Shown here one piece after another: positions 48,218 through 57,133 of a stretch of 64,000 nt of DNA. A program made the translations under genes and the position numbers. The DNA lies in the NCBI RefSeq assembly GCF_002504165.1, contig NZ_CP021404.1:1612001-1676000 (forward strand), given 5' to 3'. The stretch is from Pacificitalea manganoxidans. GTDB lineage: Bacteria > Pseudomonadota > Alphaproteobacteria > Rhodobacterales > Rhodobacteraceae. Numbering within the stretch: the first letter of the stretch is position 1; each line of letters begins with the position of its first letter. The notes beneath the pieces were generated by a model that saw only the letters and a program-made list of their open reading frames with translations, was not told the DNA's origin and did no database searches.

Positions 48218-48838
48218 ATGACCGAGCTGCCGCGCCTGAGAGACCTGATCGCCCTGACCCTGCGCAGCCCGCGTCAGGCCGCCGGGCACCTGATCGCCCT
48301 GAACCTGAGCCGGGGCATTCTGTGGCAAGCCTTGCTGCTGGTGGTGATCCTGTCCGTGCTGGCGGCGCAGGTTTCCGTGCTTGTGAGCTTTGGCACGCTG
48401 AGCCCGATGCTCGACACCGGCGAAGGCATGATCTCCCCGCTCTTTGCCAGCCCGCTGGTGCTGGGCCTGATGCAGGGCGTGCTGCTGCTGATCTCGATCC
48501 TTGCGACCTACTGGATCGGACGGGCGATGGGGGGCACCGGCAGCTTCGAGGCGGTGCAGGTCACCGTCTGCTGGCTGCAATTCATGATGCTCTGCCTGCA
48601 ACTGGTGCAGATCCTGCTGTCGCTGCTGATCCCGCCTTTGGGCGCGATGATCGGTATGGCGGGCATCGTCGTGTTTTTCTGGCTATTCACCCAATTCGTG
48701 ACCGTCGTGCACGGATTTCGCAATCCGGGACTGGTGTTTCTGGCCATTCTGCTTTCGCTGACCGGCTTCGTGCTCGGGGTTTCGATCCTGATGGCCAGCC
48801 TCGGCATCACCTTCATGGGAGAGATCCCCGATGTATGA
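48218..48838 (+). CDS. YIP1-family membrane protein (second copy)
   Basis: A 206-residue membrane protein with five helices. The N-terminus LRDLIALTLRSPRQAAGHL is the YIP1-type amphipathic entry. The paired YIP1 genes suggest a heteromeric membrane complex, though no link to Fe-S assembly is established. Its end overlaps the sufS start by 8 bases. Confidence 0.78.
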   Translation: MTELPRLRDLIALTLRSPRQAAGHLIALNLSRGILWQALLLVVILSVLAAQVSVLVSFGTLSPMLDTGEGMISPLFASPLVLGLMQGVLLLISILATYWIGRAMGGTGSFEAVQVTVCWLQFMMLCLQLVQILLSLLIPPLGAMIGMAGIVVFFWLFTQFVTVVHGFRNPGLVFLAILLSLTGFVLGVSILMASLGITFMGEIPDV

Positions 48839-50051
48839 CGTCACCGCGATCCGCCGCGACTTCCCGATCCTTGGCTCCACCGTCAATGGTAAGCCGTTGG
48901 TCTATCTGGATAACGGCGCCTCGGCGCAGAAACCGCAGGTCGTGATCGACGCGATCACGCAGGGCTACGCCGCCGAATACGCCAATGTCCATCGCGGGCT
49001 GCACTACCTGTCGAACCTCGCCACCGAAAAATATGAGGGCACCCGCGGCACCATCGCGCGCTTTCTCAACGCGGCGGACGAGGAGGAGGTGGTGTTCACA
49101 ACCGGCACCACGCATGGCATCAACCTGGTCGCCTATGGCTGGGCGATGCCGCGGCTGGAACCGGGGGATGAGATCATCCTGTCGGTGATGGAGCATCACG
49201 CCAACATCGTGCCGTGGCACTTCCTGCGGGAACGTCAGGGCGTGGTCATTAAATGGGTCGATGTGGATGCCGATGGCGATCTCGATCCGCAGGCGGTCTT
49301 GGACGCCATCACCCCGCGCACCAAGCTGATCGCCGTCACCCATATGTCGAACGTGTTGGGCACTGTCGTCGATGTTGCCGCCATCGCGGCGGGCGCGCGC
49401 GAGAAGGGCGTGCCGGTGCTGGTCGATGGATCCCAAGCCGCTGTGCACATGCCGGTGGATGTGGAGGCCATCGGCGCGGATTTCTACGCGATCACGGGAC
49501 ATAAGCTTTACGGTCCGTCGGGATCGGGCGCGATCTGGATCCGGCGCGACCGGATGGCCGAGATGCGGCCCTTCATGGGTGGCGGCGACATGATCCGCGA
49601 GGTCAGCAAGGACGCTGTCAGCTACGCCGATCCGCCGATGCGGTTCGAGGCGGGCACGCCGTCCATCGTGTCGCAGATCGGGCTGGGCGTGGCGCTAGAG
49701 TATATGATGGGCCTCGGCATGGAGAATGTCGCGGCCCATGAGCGGGTGCTGCGCGATTACGCGCGGGAGCGGCTCGCCGGTCTGAACTGGCTGAACGTTC
49801 AGGGCAATTCGGCGGGTAAGGGGGCGATCTTCTCCTTTACGCTGGAAGGCGCGGCGCATCCGCATGACATTTCCACCGTGCTCGACAAAAAGGGCGTCGC
49901 GGTGCGCGCAGGCCACCATTGCGCGGGTCCGCTGATGGAGCATCTGGGCGTCAGTGCCACCTGCCGCGCGAGCTTTGGCCTCTATAACACGGTCGAAGAG
50001 GTGGACAGCCTGATCGACGCGCTGGACCTGTGCCACGACCTGTTTGCGTAA
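48831..50051 (+). CDS. sufS: Cysteine desulfurase SufS
   Basis: A 406-residue group II cysteine desulfurase, the second desulfurase of the operon. The PLP lysine is in AITGHKLYGPSGSGAIW, and the catalytic cysteine is in RAGHHCAGPLMEHLG. It starts at MYDVTAIRRDFPILG with GGGAGAG upstream, overlapping the preceding YIP1 gene. No sufE, sufT or sufA follows; the next 735 bases are gene-free. Confidence 0.96.
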   Translation: MYDVTAIRRDFPILGSTVNGKPLVYLDNGASAQKPQVVIDAITQGYAAEYANVHRGLHYLSNLATEKYEGTRGTIARFLNAADEEEVVFTTGTTHGINLVAYGWAMPRLEPGDEIILSVMEHHANIVPWHFLRERQGVVIKWVDVDADGDLDPQAVLDAITPRTKLIAVTHMSNVLGTVVDVAAIAAGAREKGVPVLVDGSQAAVHMPVDVEAIGADFYAITGHKLYGPSGSGAIWIRRDRMAEMRPFMGGGDMIREVSKDAVSYADPPMRFEAGTPSIVSQIGLGVALEYMMGLGMENVAAHERVLRDYARERLAGLNWLNVQGNSAGKGAIFSFTLEGAAHPHDISTVLDKKGVAVRAGHHCAGPLMEHLGVSATCRASFGLYNTVEEVDSLIDALDLCHDLFA

Positions 50052-50786
50052 ACGCGGCCCGACCGGTCTGGACATAGCACGACAAACGCCGACTTCGGCG
50101 ACAACGCAGGCGGGCGGGAACGCATGGCTAACCGCCCACCGATCTAAAATCGACACGCGCTAAGGCCATGCGCGGCTGTTGCGGGGCGACTTGTGGCCGA
50201 GCGGCAGGTTGAAACAGCTTCTGCACCCCGCCGCTAACTTTGCATATCTGCAAAAACCTCCTGCGCGGGCGCGGGGCCTCCTCCATAACATCTTGACAGG
50301 TGCGGGATTTTCGGAATGCACAGTCGAAGTTTATGCTGTGCCGCCAAACCGGCGTATCCACCCGCAATGCTGCTCATAATCCCAGCAGTCCGTGCACCAG
50401 ATCGCGTTTGGCCAAAAAAAAGGCCGAGCTAAGCTCGGCCCAAGTCCAACAGGGAGGTAAAAGACATTGCCTTGGCAACGTCTGATACGGATCATTTAGG
50501 TGCCGTGGGGGGCTGGTTCAAGAATTTTCTTGCGCCACCAGATCATACCCGCCATGAGCGTTGCGCATATCGCACATAAGACGAAAGTCGCGAGGCACTA
50601 TTTCGCGCCAAGGGCGAGTTGTTCGTGCACATCTAGTTTCTGTGGGCCATGAGGCGTTCCGCAAGCGCCTGCTTCGGTGGCAATCGCCTTCTAGGCGGGC
50701 AGAGCGGCGGGGCGATGCTTGCCGTTTGATCTGCGCAGGAAGTCACCCCGCGCATAGCTTTGCCCCGGAGAGGCGCTGAGCGCGGC
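50052..50786. other. Gene-free region between convergent sufS and LysR genes
   Basis: No convincing gene. Contents from left to right: a short CGCCG-ACTT-CGGCG stem-loop just after sufS; a TTTGCA-TATC-TGCAAA palindrome (50239-50254); two CCTCC-rich stretches (50256-50284); a TTGACA hexamer (50293); a minus-strand terminator (50413-50440) immediately preceded in that strand by CCTCCCTG; and GGGAGGT at 50452 on the plus strand before short open frames without an ATG. A small RNA or small protein gene could be here. Confidence 0.5.
50413..50441 (-). terminator. Minus-strand Rho-independent terminator
   Basis: GGCCGAGC (50422-50429) pairs with GCTCGGCC (50433-50440). On the minus strand it is followed by eight T. 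It is 345 bases past the LysR stop, so it either ends a long LysR 3' tail or a separate small RNA. Confidence 0.8.
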
Positions 50787-51701
50787 TCAGGCGGCGTCGT
50801 CCTCATCTTCGCGCTGCCTGACCCGTTCGGCCATAATTTCCCGCGTGACGAAGTCCCGGAACGCCGCGACGCGCTTCGACTGGCGCAGTTCCTCGGGGTA
50901 GGCCAGAAACACCGGCACCTCGTTGCTTTCCACTTCGGGAAGCACGCGCACCAGATTGTTGGCAGGATCACGGGCGGTGTAGTCGGGCAGCACGCCGATG
51001 CCGAGATTGTTGATGACGCCCTGAAGCACGCCGAAATAGTTGTTCACCGTCAGGCGGGACCCGACATCGTGGGTCATCAGCATCTGCACCAGCGACGCAC
51101 CGGCGGCCACCTGCACGGCTGCGAGGTTCTGACAGATCAGGCGATGCCCAGAGAGGTCATCGAGACTTTGCGGGGTGCCGCGTTTGGCAAGGTATTCGGG
51201 GCTCGCGTAGAGCCGCATCCGCACCGATAGCAGCCGTTTGCGGATCAGGTCGGCTTGGCTCGGCTCCTTCATGCGGATGGCCACGTCAGCCTCCCGCATG
51301 GGCAGGTCGAGCACCCGCTCTTCCAGCATCAGGTCGATCTTGAGGTTGGGATATTCCTCATAGAGCGCCGATAGCCGCGGTGCCAGCCACAGAGACCCAA
51401 AGCCGGTCGTCGCCGTGACGCGCAATTCACCGAACACTTCCTCTTCGCTGTCGCGGATGCGGGCCTCGGCGGTTTCCAACCGTTTGCTCATGGCCGAGGT
51501 CGCGTCAAACAACAGCTCGCCCTGTTCGGTCAGGATCAGCCCGCGCGCATGGCGGTGGAACAGCGTGGTGTTGAGACTGTCCTCCAAAGCCCGGATCTGC
51601 CGCGAGACGGCAGACTGGCTTAGATGCAGCACGTCCCCCGCGTGGGTCAGACTGCCGGCATCGGCCACGGCATGAAAGATTCTCAGTTTGTCCCAATCCA
51701 T
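50787..51701 (-). CDS. LysR-family transcriptional regulator
   Basis: A 304-residue regulator. The N-terminal winged helix-turn-helix is typical (MDWDKLRIFHAVADAGSLTHAG, then SQSAVSRQIRALEDSL), followed by a periplasmic-binding-like effector domain (about 92-290) of the group with ATTGFGSLWLAPRLSALYEEYP. The target and effector are unknown. No divergent partner gene is adjacent, so the target is not obvious from context. The C-terminal tail EDEDDAA is acidic. Confidence 0.9.
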   Translation of the reverse strand: MDWDKLRIFHAVADAGSLTHAGDVLHLSQSAVSRQIRALEDSLNTTLFHRHARGLILTEQGELLFDATSAMSKRLETAEARIRDSEEEVFGELRVTATTGFGSLWLAPRLSALYEEYPNLKIDLMLEERVLDLPMREADVAIRMKEPSQADLIRKRLLSVRMRLYASPEYLAKRGTPQSLDDLSGHRLICQNLAAVQVAAGASLVQMLMTHDVGSRLTVNNYFGVLQGVINNLGIGVLPDYTARDPANNLVRVLPEVESNEVPVFLAYPEELRQSKRVAAFRDFVTREIMAERVRQREDEDDAA

Positions 51702-51877
51702 CTCGGTTACTTATGCGCTCCAATGGTTTCGATCTCGTCTACAGCGGATGCTGCATCGCAGAATATGGGGCGGAGCTACGGCAAAAACAGGGGGGCAGCT
51801 CTGCATCCAGAGAAAATCTTATCGTCAATTGCACGGGGGTGGGTCAAGCGACTTGCCCCGAACCTGCCCTGCGGGCA

Positions 51878-51917
51878 CGAAAAACCCGCCGTTTCGCATT
51901 CGAAAGCGGCGGGTTCT
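51878..51917 (-). terminator. Rho-independent terminator of cvpA
   Basis: AACCCGCCG-TTTCG (51883-51896) pairs with CGAAA-CGGCGGGTT (51901-51915, one bulge). On the minus strand it is followed by TTTTT. It is 21 bases past the cvpA stop. Confidence 0.88.
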
Positions 51918-51937
51918 GATTTGTTTAGGCGGTAGGC

Positions 51938-52597
51938 TTAGTTGCCGGTGGCGGTGCCGGTGCCTGCATCCGGGGTAACGGTGCTGTCGGTGGCGGGCGT
52001 CACCGGAGCCGGGGCAGGGGTCACGTCCGCGGTATCTTCGATGCCGCAGCTGCGCTCGATCAGGCCTTCGAACCGGCCGGTCAGCCATTCCAGCACGGTT
52101 TCTTGACTGGTGATTTCGCCGGTGATGCGGACCTTCATACTGTCGAACACGCTGACGGAGCGGGAGTTTTCGACAACCGGCAGGCCGTCGCCGCCGACCA
52201 CGAAGTCATAGACGATGAGCGCGATCACCACGAGCAACATCCCCCGGATCGCGCCGTAGAGGAAGCCCAGACCCTGATCCACCGCGTTAAGCGCGGAGCG
52301 CTGCACCACCGACGAAAACAGCGGTGTGAACAACGCGAAAATCACCAAGCCAACCGCGAACACCCCGGCAAAGGCCGCGATGGTGGAGGCGGGGCAGTTG
52401 TCCAGAAAATCGGAGACAACCGGAATTTCGCGCACCAGCGGCTCGGCCTGCGGTGCAAAGATATAGGCCAGCACGGCCGCCCCGATCCACCCCGCGATGG
52501 CCAGTGCTTCGCGGACAAAGCCGCGGCTATAGGCGAGTATCGCAGAGAGGATGATGACGACGGCTACGCCTGCGTCGAATATCGTGAACCCGTTCAT
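51938..52597 (-). CDS. cvpA: CvpA-family membrane protein
   Basis: A 219-residue inner-membrane protein of the colicin V production family. Four hydrophobic segments lie in the first 150 residues (FDAGVAVVIILSAILAYSRGFVREAL is the typical opening; the RG-F-REAL turn is conserved). A Pro/Ala/Thr-rich, probably periplasmic or disordered tail follows (from about 180). Its role relates to cell-envelope resistance and septation in other bacteria. It lies downstream of radA in the same direction; purF, the common next gene, is absent here. Confidence 0.9.
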   Translation of the reverse strand: MNGFTIFDAGVAVVIILSAILAYSRGFVREALAIAGWIGAAVLAYIFAPQAEPLVREIPVVSDFLDNCPASTIAAFAGVFAVGLVIFALFTPLFSSVVQRSALNAVDQGLGFLYGAIRGMLLVVIALIVYDFVVGGDGLPVVENSRSVSVFDSMKVRITGEITSQETVLEWLTGRFEGLIERSCGIEDTADVTPAPAPVTPATDSTVTPDAGTGTATGN

Positions 52598-52627
52598 GAG
52601 TGCCCTTGTTCCGTTGTTTTGCGGGCG

Positions 52628-53992
52628 CTAACCGGCGCCGAACATGTCCCCGACGAATGCCGTCAGGTCCCCCATCTGGCGCAGTCGCAGCCCCTGCCCG
52701 GCAGAGGTCTTGGACCGGGCGGGCAAAGCCGCCTCGGTGAAACCAAGTTTTTGCGCCTCTTTCAACCTGTTTTCCGTTTGCCCCACCGGGCGTAGGGCAC
52801 CAGATAGGCTGATCTCACCAAAAACCACGCATCCTGCGGGCAATGCGACATCCTCACGCGCGGAAAGCAGCGCAGCCGCCACCGCCAAATCGGCGGCCGG
52901 TTCGCCGATGCGCAACCCGCCCGCGACGTTCAGATAGACATCCATCCCCGCAAACGGGATGCCGCAGCGCGCCTCCAGCACCGCAAGGATCATCGCCAGC
53001 CGCGAACTGTCCCATCCCACGACGGAGCGCCGCGCCTGCCCTGCGGGGGCGGGGGCGACCAGTGCCTGAAACTCGACCAGCACGGGGCGGGTGCCCTCGA
53101 TCCCGGCAAACACCGCCGAGCCGGGCGCGGGCTGTTCGCGATCGCTGAGAAACAGCGCCGAGGGGTTCGCGACCTCGGCCAGCCCGCCGCCGGTCATTTC
53201 GAACACGCCGATTTCGTCTGCCGGGCCAAAGCGGTTCTTGACCGCGCGCAGGATGCGGAACTGATGGCCGCGTTCGCCCTCGAAATAGAGCACCGTATCG
53301 ACCATGTGTTCGACGACGCGCGGACCTGCGATCTGGCCTTCCTTGGTGACATGGCCCACGAGGATCACGGAGGTGCCACGGCTTTTAGCAAAGGTCGTGA
53401 GTTCCTGTGCGACGGCGCGCACCTGACTGACCGAGCCGGGCGCGGCTTCGACCTTGTCGGACCACATGGTCTGGATGGAATCGATGATCGCCACATCGGG
53501 GCGCAGCTCATCCAATGTCGTCAGGATGTCGCGCAGTGCCGTTTCGGCGGCCAGCTTCACCGGCGCTTGCGCCAGTCCCAGCCGCTGAGCGCGCATCCGC
53601 ACCTGCGCTGATGCCTCTTCGCCGGTGACATAGACCGAACTTAGCCCCGCTTCGGCAAAGGCGGCGGCGGCCTGTAGCAGCAGTGTGGATTTCCCGATGC
53701 CGGGATCGCCGCCGACCAGCGTCGCGGAGGCCGGAACCAAGCCGCCGCCCAGCACGCGGTCCAATTCGCCCAGACCTGACAGGGTGCGCGGCGGCGGGGC
53801 TTCGGCAGTGGCCAGATCCATCAGCTTGATCGTCGTGCCGCGCCGCGCGCCGAGGCTCTTCTTGCCCGGTCCGGCTGACAGCGGTGCTTCCTCGACGATG
53901 CTGTTCCACTCGCCACAGGCATCGCATTGCCCCGACCAGCGCGGATGCTGCGCGCCGCAATTGGTGCAGGTGAACACCATTGATTTTGCCAT
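52628..53992 (-). CDS. radA: DNA repair protein RadA
   Basis: A 454-residue RecA-like branch-migration helicase. The N-terminal zinc finger has Cys9, Cys12, Cys23 and Cys26; Walker A is GGDPGIGKSTLLLQ; the RadA-specific VKNRFGPADEIGVFEM is intact, and a C-terminal Lon-protease-like domain follows (about 290-454). The start at 53992 has GGAAGGATGGG upstream and overlaps the stop of the preceding small gene (ATGA). Confidence 0.96.
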   Translation of the reverse strand: MAKSMVFTCTNCGAQHPRWSGQCDACGEWNSIVEEAPLSAGPGKKSLGARRGTTIKLMDLATAEAPPPRTLSGLGELDRVLGGGLVPASATLVGGDPGIGKSTLLLQAAAAFAEAGLSSVYVTGEEASAQVRMRAQRLGLAQAPVKLAAETALRDILTTLDELRPDVAIIDSIQTMWSDKVEAAPGSVSQVRAVAQELTTFAKSRGTSVILVGHVTKEGQIAGPRVVEHMVDTVLYFEGERGHQFRILRAVKNRFGPADEIGVFEMTGGGLAEVANPSALFLSDREQPAPGSAVFAGIEGTRPVLVEFQALVAPAPAGQARRSVVGWDSSRLAMILAVLEARCGIPFAGMDVYLNVAGGLRIGEPAADLAVAAALLSAREDVALPAGCVVFGEISLSGALRPVGQTENRLKEAQKLGFTEAALPARSKTSAGQGLRLRQMGDLTAFVGDMFGAG

Positions 53993-54309
53993 CAGCCCAT
54001 CCTTCCCGTCAGCAGCGCCACGCCGAACACCGCAAGCAGGACCGGTGGCACCCGGTGGTGGCCGTGAAACCGGAACGCCGCGCCAACGCCCATGAGCGCC
54101 AGTCCGATGCCCGCGATCCGGCCCAAGGGCGGAATGTCGAGCCACCACGCCAGTGCCCCGAGCAGCGCCAGAACAAGAAGCCCCTGCACCAGTGCCCGTT
54201 CGACGCTTTGCCCGGCTTGCTGGCGCAGCGCGCTTTGCACCATCGCCCATAAGGTCGCGGCGGCGACCAGCGCGGCGAGGAGCACGGTCAGGATCGAAGC
54301 ACCGCTCAC
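53992..54309 (-). CDS. Small membrane protein, unknown
   Basis: A 105-residue hydrophobic protein with three to four predicted helices (SILTVLLAALVAAATLWAM at the N-terminus). I do not recognise a family. It starts with GTG at 54309, four bases after the previous stop, and its stop overlaps radA, so it belongs to the radA operon. Confidence 0.7.
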   Translation of the reverse strand: MSGASILTVLLAALVAAATLWAMVQSALRQQAGQSVERALVQGLLVLALLGALAWWLDIPPLGRIAGIGLALMGVGAAFRFHGHHRVPPVLLAVFGVALLTGRMG

Positions 54310-54313
54310 GGCG

Positions 54314-54700
54314 TTACCACAATGCCGTGGCGATGGGCGTCATGATCTGCGGCAAGGTCGGCAGCGCCAACGGGAAGCTCAGCAGCGCCGCGATCCCCAG
54401 ATATTTGTCGAGCCGCCGTGCGGGCATGTCCGGCAGCGCCCGCAGATAAAGCGCAAGCCCGATCGGCATCAGCCATGCGATTGACCACGCAAAGGCCTCC
54501 TGCGCCGAAAACCCGGCTGTCTGAGCCCGCGCGATGGTCCGGGTGTAGCCCATGAACACCATCAGAAACGCAAAGATCGCCGCGATGGCCCAGCTTTTGG
54601 GGCGGCCCGGCACCCGGATCGCGCGATAGATGGTCAGCGGCAGCCAGAACAGCGAAGCCCAGAACAAAAATAGGCCGAGGATGGCAACGGCGTTAGGCAC
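54314..54700 (-). CDS. Membrane protein, unknown
   Basis: A 128-residue protein with about four membrane helices (AILGLFLFWASLFWLPLTIY opens it); no family recognised. The start is GTG at 54700 with GGAGA eight bases upstream, overlapping the end of the PqiA-like gene. It is the second gene of the PqiA-like/membrane/membrane/radA/cvpA run. Confidence 0.7.
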   Translation of the reverse strand: MPNAVAILGLFLFWASLFWLPLTIYRAIRVPGRPKSWAIAAIFAFLMVFMGYTRTIARAQTAGFSAQEAFAWSIAWLMPIGLALYLRALPDMPARRLDKYLGIAALLSFPLALPTLPQIMTPIATALW

Positions 54701-55139
54701 GAGAAATGTCTCCGGTCTTGGGGCGGGCGCTCAGGCTGAGCGCCAGCGACAGCAATATGCAGAAGGTGAAAAGGTAAAGCCCCCACGCGGTTTCCACCCG
54801 GCCGATGCCCATGCCCTTGATCACCACGATATAGAGAGCGATCAGGAACACATCGGCCATGGCGAGTTTGCCCGCCCATACAAGCCACGAAAGCGCGCGG
54901 GGACCCAGCCGCCCGAACTGGATCGCGGCCAGAAGCAGCGTTTTGAGATAGGGTGCGACCAGCGCCGCCAACCCGACCACCACCGCGAGCGCCGGATCGG
55001 TGCGCCACAGGCTCGCCACCCCCGACAGCACCGTGATCTCGTGGCTGGGAAACAGCGGCAACACCGCCGCGCGCAGCAGCGGCGCGGCCCAAGCCACGGG
55101 AAACAGGATCAGAAGCAACAGGTTGAGCCATTTCGCCAT
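54693..55139 (-). CDS. Paraquat-inducible protein A-like membrane protein
   Basis: A 148-residue membrane protein with four helices. The segment WAGKLAMADVFLIALYIVVIKG matches the PqiA/YebS core. It is a short single-repeat form without the zinc-ribbon cysteines of full PqiA, whose relatives help lipid transport across the envelope. It overlaps the next gene by 8 bases and probably heads the five-gene operon. Confidence 0.75.
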   Translation of the reverse strand: MAKWLNLLLLILFPVAWAAPLLRAAVLPLFPSHEITVLSGVASLWRTDPALAVVVGLAALVAPYLKTLLLAAIQFGRLGPRALSWLVWAGKLAMADVFLIALYIVVIKGMGIGRVETAWGLYLFTFCILLSLALSLSARPKTGDISRA

Positions 55140-55356
55140 CGACGGGGCAGGGGCCTTTCATCCGGGCGCAGCCGCGCTACGCCTATCGCCCGTGGTTCTA
55201 GGCCGGATGACGTGGAAGGGAAAGGGAGGGTTTGCCCGGGGGCGCTGGCGGCGCTGGCGGCACTGGCCCGACATTGCGCAGCGGCGGTCGGATCGTCGCG
55301 TGAGGCAGGCGATGCCCCGGTGCCGGTGGTCGCTGACATCAGGGCCTGTGCAACCC

Positions 55357-56526
55357 TTAGACCTCGTCGCGCAGGTCTTTCTCCCACAGGCTCAATACAT
55401 CGCCTCCCAATTGCTCCACGCGGCTCAGGCGCAGGCGCGGGGCTTCCGACAATGCGCCCAGACCCATCGCGCCGAGCGCGGGCCACCCTTCGGCGCCCAG
55501 TGCCACACCCGCTCCGAACATCGCCAGCCGGTCAACCACATCCGCCAGCAAAAGCGAAGCTGCAAGCGCGCCGCCGCCTTCGCAAAACACGCGGGTCAGC
55601 CCTGCGGCCCCAAGCGTTTCGAGCAGACCGGCAGGGTCGATCTGACGATCCGGTCCCACGGGACAGGCCAGCAACCGCGCCCCCAGCCCCTGCCATGCGG
55701 CGATGAGATCACGGTCAGCGTCCGGGCCGTGACAGAGCCAGACTGGCACATCCCGCGCGGTGCGGGCCAGTTGCCCCTCCAGCGGCAGGTCCAGCCGCCG
55801 GGACACCACCACGCGCACGGGCTGCCAGCTGATGCCCAGCCCGCGCACCGTCAAGCCGGGGTCATCCGCCCGTGCGGTCCCGGCGCCGACCATCACCGCG
55901 TCATGGCTGGCGCGCATCGCATGCACCCGGCGCCGCGCCTCGGGCCCGGTGATCCATTGGCTTTCGCCGGAGGCGGTCGCGATGCGCCCGTCGAGCGAGG
56001 TGGCAAGCTTCAGCGTCAGCATGGGCCGCCCGCGTGTGATGCGACTGAGAAACCCCAGCTGCATCGCGCGGACCCGGTCCTCCAGCACGCCGGTCACCAC
56101 ATCGACGCCGGCGGCGCGCAGCATGGCATGTCCTTCCCCGGCGACGCGGGGATCGGGATCCTCCAGCGCCGTGACGACGCGGGCAATACCGGCTTCGATC
56201 AGTGTGCGGGCGCAGGGCGGGGTTTGGCCGGTATGGGCGCAAGGCTCCAGCGTGACATAGGCGGTGCCCCCGCGCGCGGCGGTGCCCGCCTGCGCCAGCG
56301 CTTGCGGCTCCGCATGGGGCCTGCCGCCCGGGGCGGTCCAGCCTCGCCCGGCGACCCGGCCCTGAGCATCAACGATGATGCAGCCGACAGCGGGATTGGG
56401 CCAAACCCGTCCCAATCCGCGCGCGCCAAGGGTCAGCGCGGCAGCCATGTGACGCTGATCGGTTTCTGCGGTGGCACGGCCCGGCGCGGGGCCGTGACCC
56501 GGCCCTGTCCCGGCGCGCTGGGTCAC
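55357..56526 (-). CDS. ribD: Bifunctional riboflavin biosynthesis protein RibD
   Basis: A 389-residue deaminase/reductase carrying out two early steps of riboflavin synthesis. The deaminase zinc site is HAEPQAL and TLEPCAHTGQTPPCA (about residues 80-120); the reductase domain follows (PMLTLKLATSLDGRIA, then VFCEGGGALAASLL). The start is a GTG at 56526, preceded by GGAG at 7 bases and lying two bases after the nrdR stop. This keeps the conserved QRHMAAAL N-terminus, which an internal ATG at 56448 would cut. Confidence 0.93.
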   Translation of the reverse strand: MTQRAGTGPGHGPAPGRATAETDQRHMAAALTLGARGLGRVWPNPAVGCIIVDAQGRVAGRGWTAPGGRPHAEPQALAQAGTAARGGTAYVTLEPCAHTGQTPPCARTLIEAGIARVVTALEDPDPRVAGEGHAMLRAAGVDVVTGVLEDRVRAMQLGFLSRITRGRPMLTLKLATSLDGRIATASGESQWITGPEARRRVHAMRASHDAVMVGAGTARADDPGLTVRGLGISWQPVRVVVSRRLDLPLEGQLARTARDVPVWLCHGPDADRDLIAAWQGLGARLLACPVGPDRQIDPAGLLETLGAAGLTRVFCEGGGALAASLLLADVVDRLAMFGAGVALGAEGWPALGAMGLGALSEAPRLRLSRVEQLGGDVLSLWEKDLRDEV

Positions 56527-56527
56527 C

Positions 56528-56995
56528 TCACTGCTCCGGCGTGACCGGCGGACGCAGCTCCGAGACGAATTTGTCGAAATCATCGGCGGAGTGGAAGTTT
56601 TTGTAAACGCTGGCGAAACGCACATATGCCACGGTGTCGATGCGGGCCAGAGCCTCCATCACGATCTCACCGATGACCTTGGACGGGATGTCGGTGTCGC
56701 CCATGCTTTCCAGCCGCCGCACGATGCCGGAAATCATCTGGTCGACGCGTTCGCGCTCCACGGGGCGTTTCTGCAATGCGATGCGGATCGAGCGTTCCAG
56801 TTTATCGCGGTCGAAATCTTCGCGCCGGCCATTGGTCTTGATGACCACCAGATCGCGCAGCTGCACCCGTTCATAGGTGGTGAACCGACCGCCGCAGGAC
56901 GGACAGAACCGCCGCCTGCGAATGGCGACGTGATCTTCCGCAGGGCGGGAATCCTTCACCTGCGTATCGACATTACCGCAAAACGGGCAGCGCAT
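56528..56995 (-). CDS. nrdR: Ribonucleotide reductase regulator NrdR
   Basis: A 155-residue repressor of ribonucleotide reductase genes. The zinc ribbon (Cys3, Cys6, Cys31, Cys34: [17 protein letters not shown]) and the ATP-cone ([20 protein letters not shown]) are intact. AAGGGG precedes the ATG. It forms a two-gene operon with ribD, the usual order in this group. Confidence 0.97.
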   Translation of the reverse strand: MRCPFCGNVDTQVKDSRPAEDHVAIRRRRFCPSCGGRFTTYERVQLRDLVVIKTNGRREDFDRDKLERSIRIALQKRPVERERVDQMISGIVRRLESMGDTDIPSKVIGEIVMEALARIDTVAYVRFASVYKNFHSADDFDKFVSELRPPVTPEQ

Positions 56996-57133
56996 CCCCG
57001 GACCCCTTCAACTGTCTACTTGGGGTCGCCCCCAATCTATCCACAGGCACTATAGGCCAGCCTCTAGGGTTTGGGTAGACCGGAATTGCCGCTACTCCAT
57101 ATGGAGTTAGCATCTGCGGCATAAATCGGGGGC

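Noticed and set aside
50239-50284. TTTGCA-TATC-TGCAAA palindrome and CCTCC-rich stretches after sufS
   Set aside because: Could be part of a small RNA, but CCTCC runs are common in GC-rich DNA and no promoter-terminator pair frames them on the plus strand.
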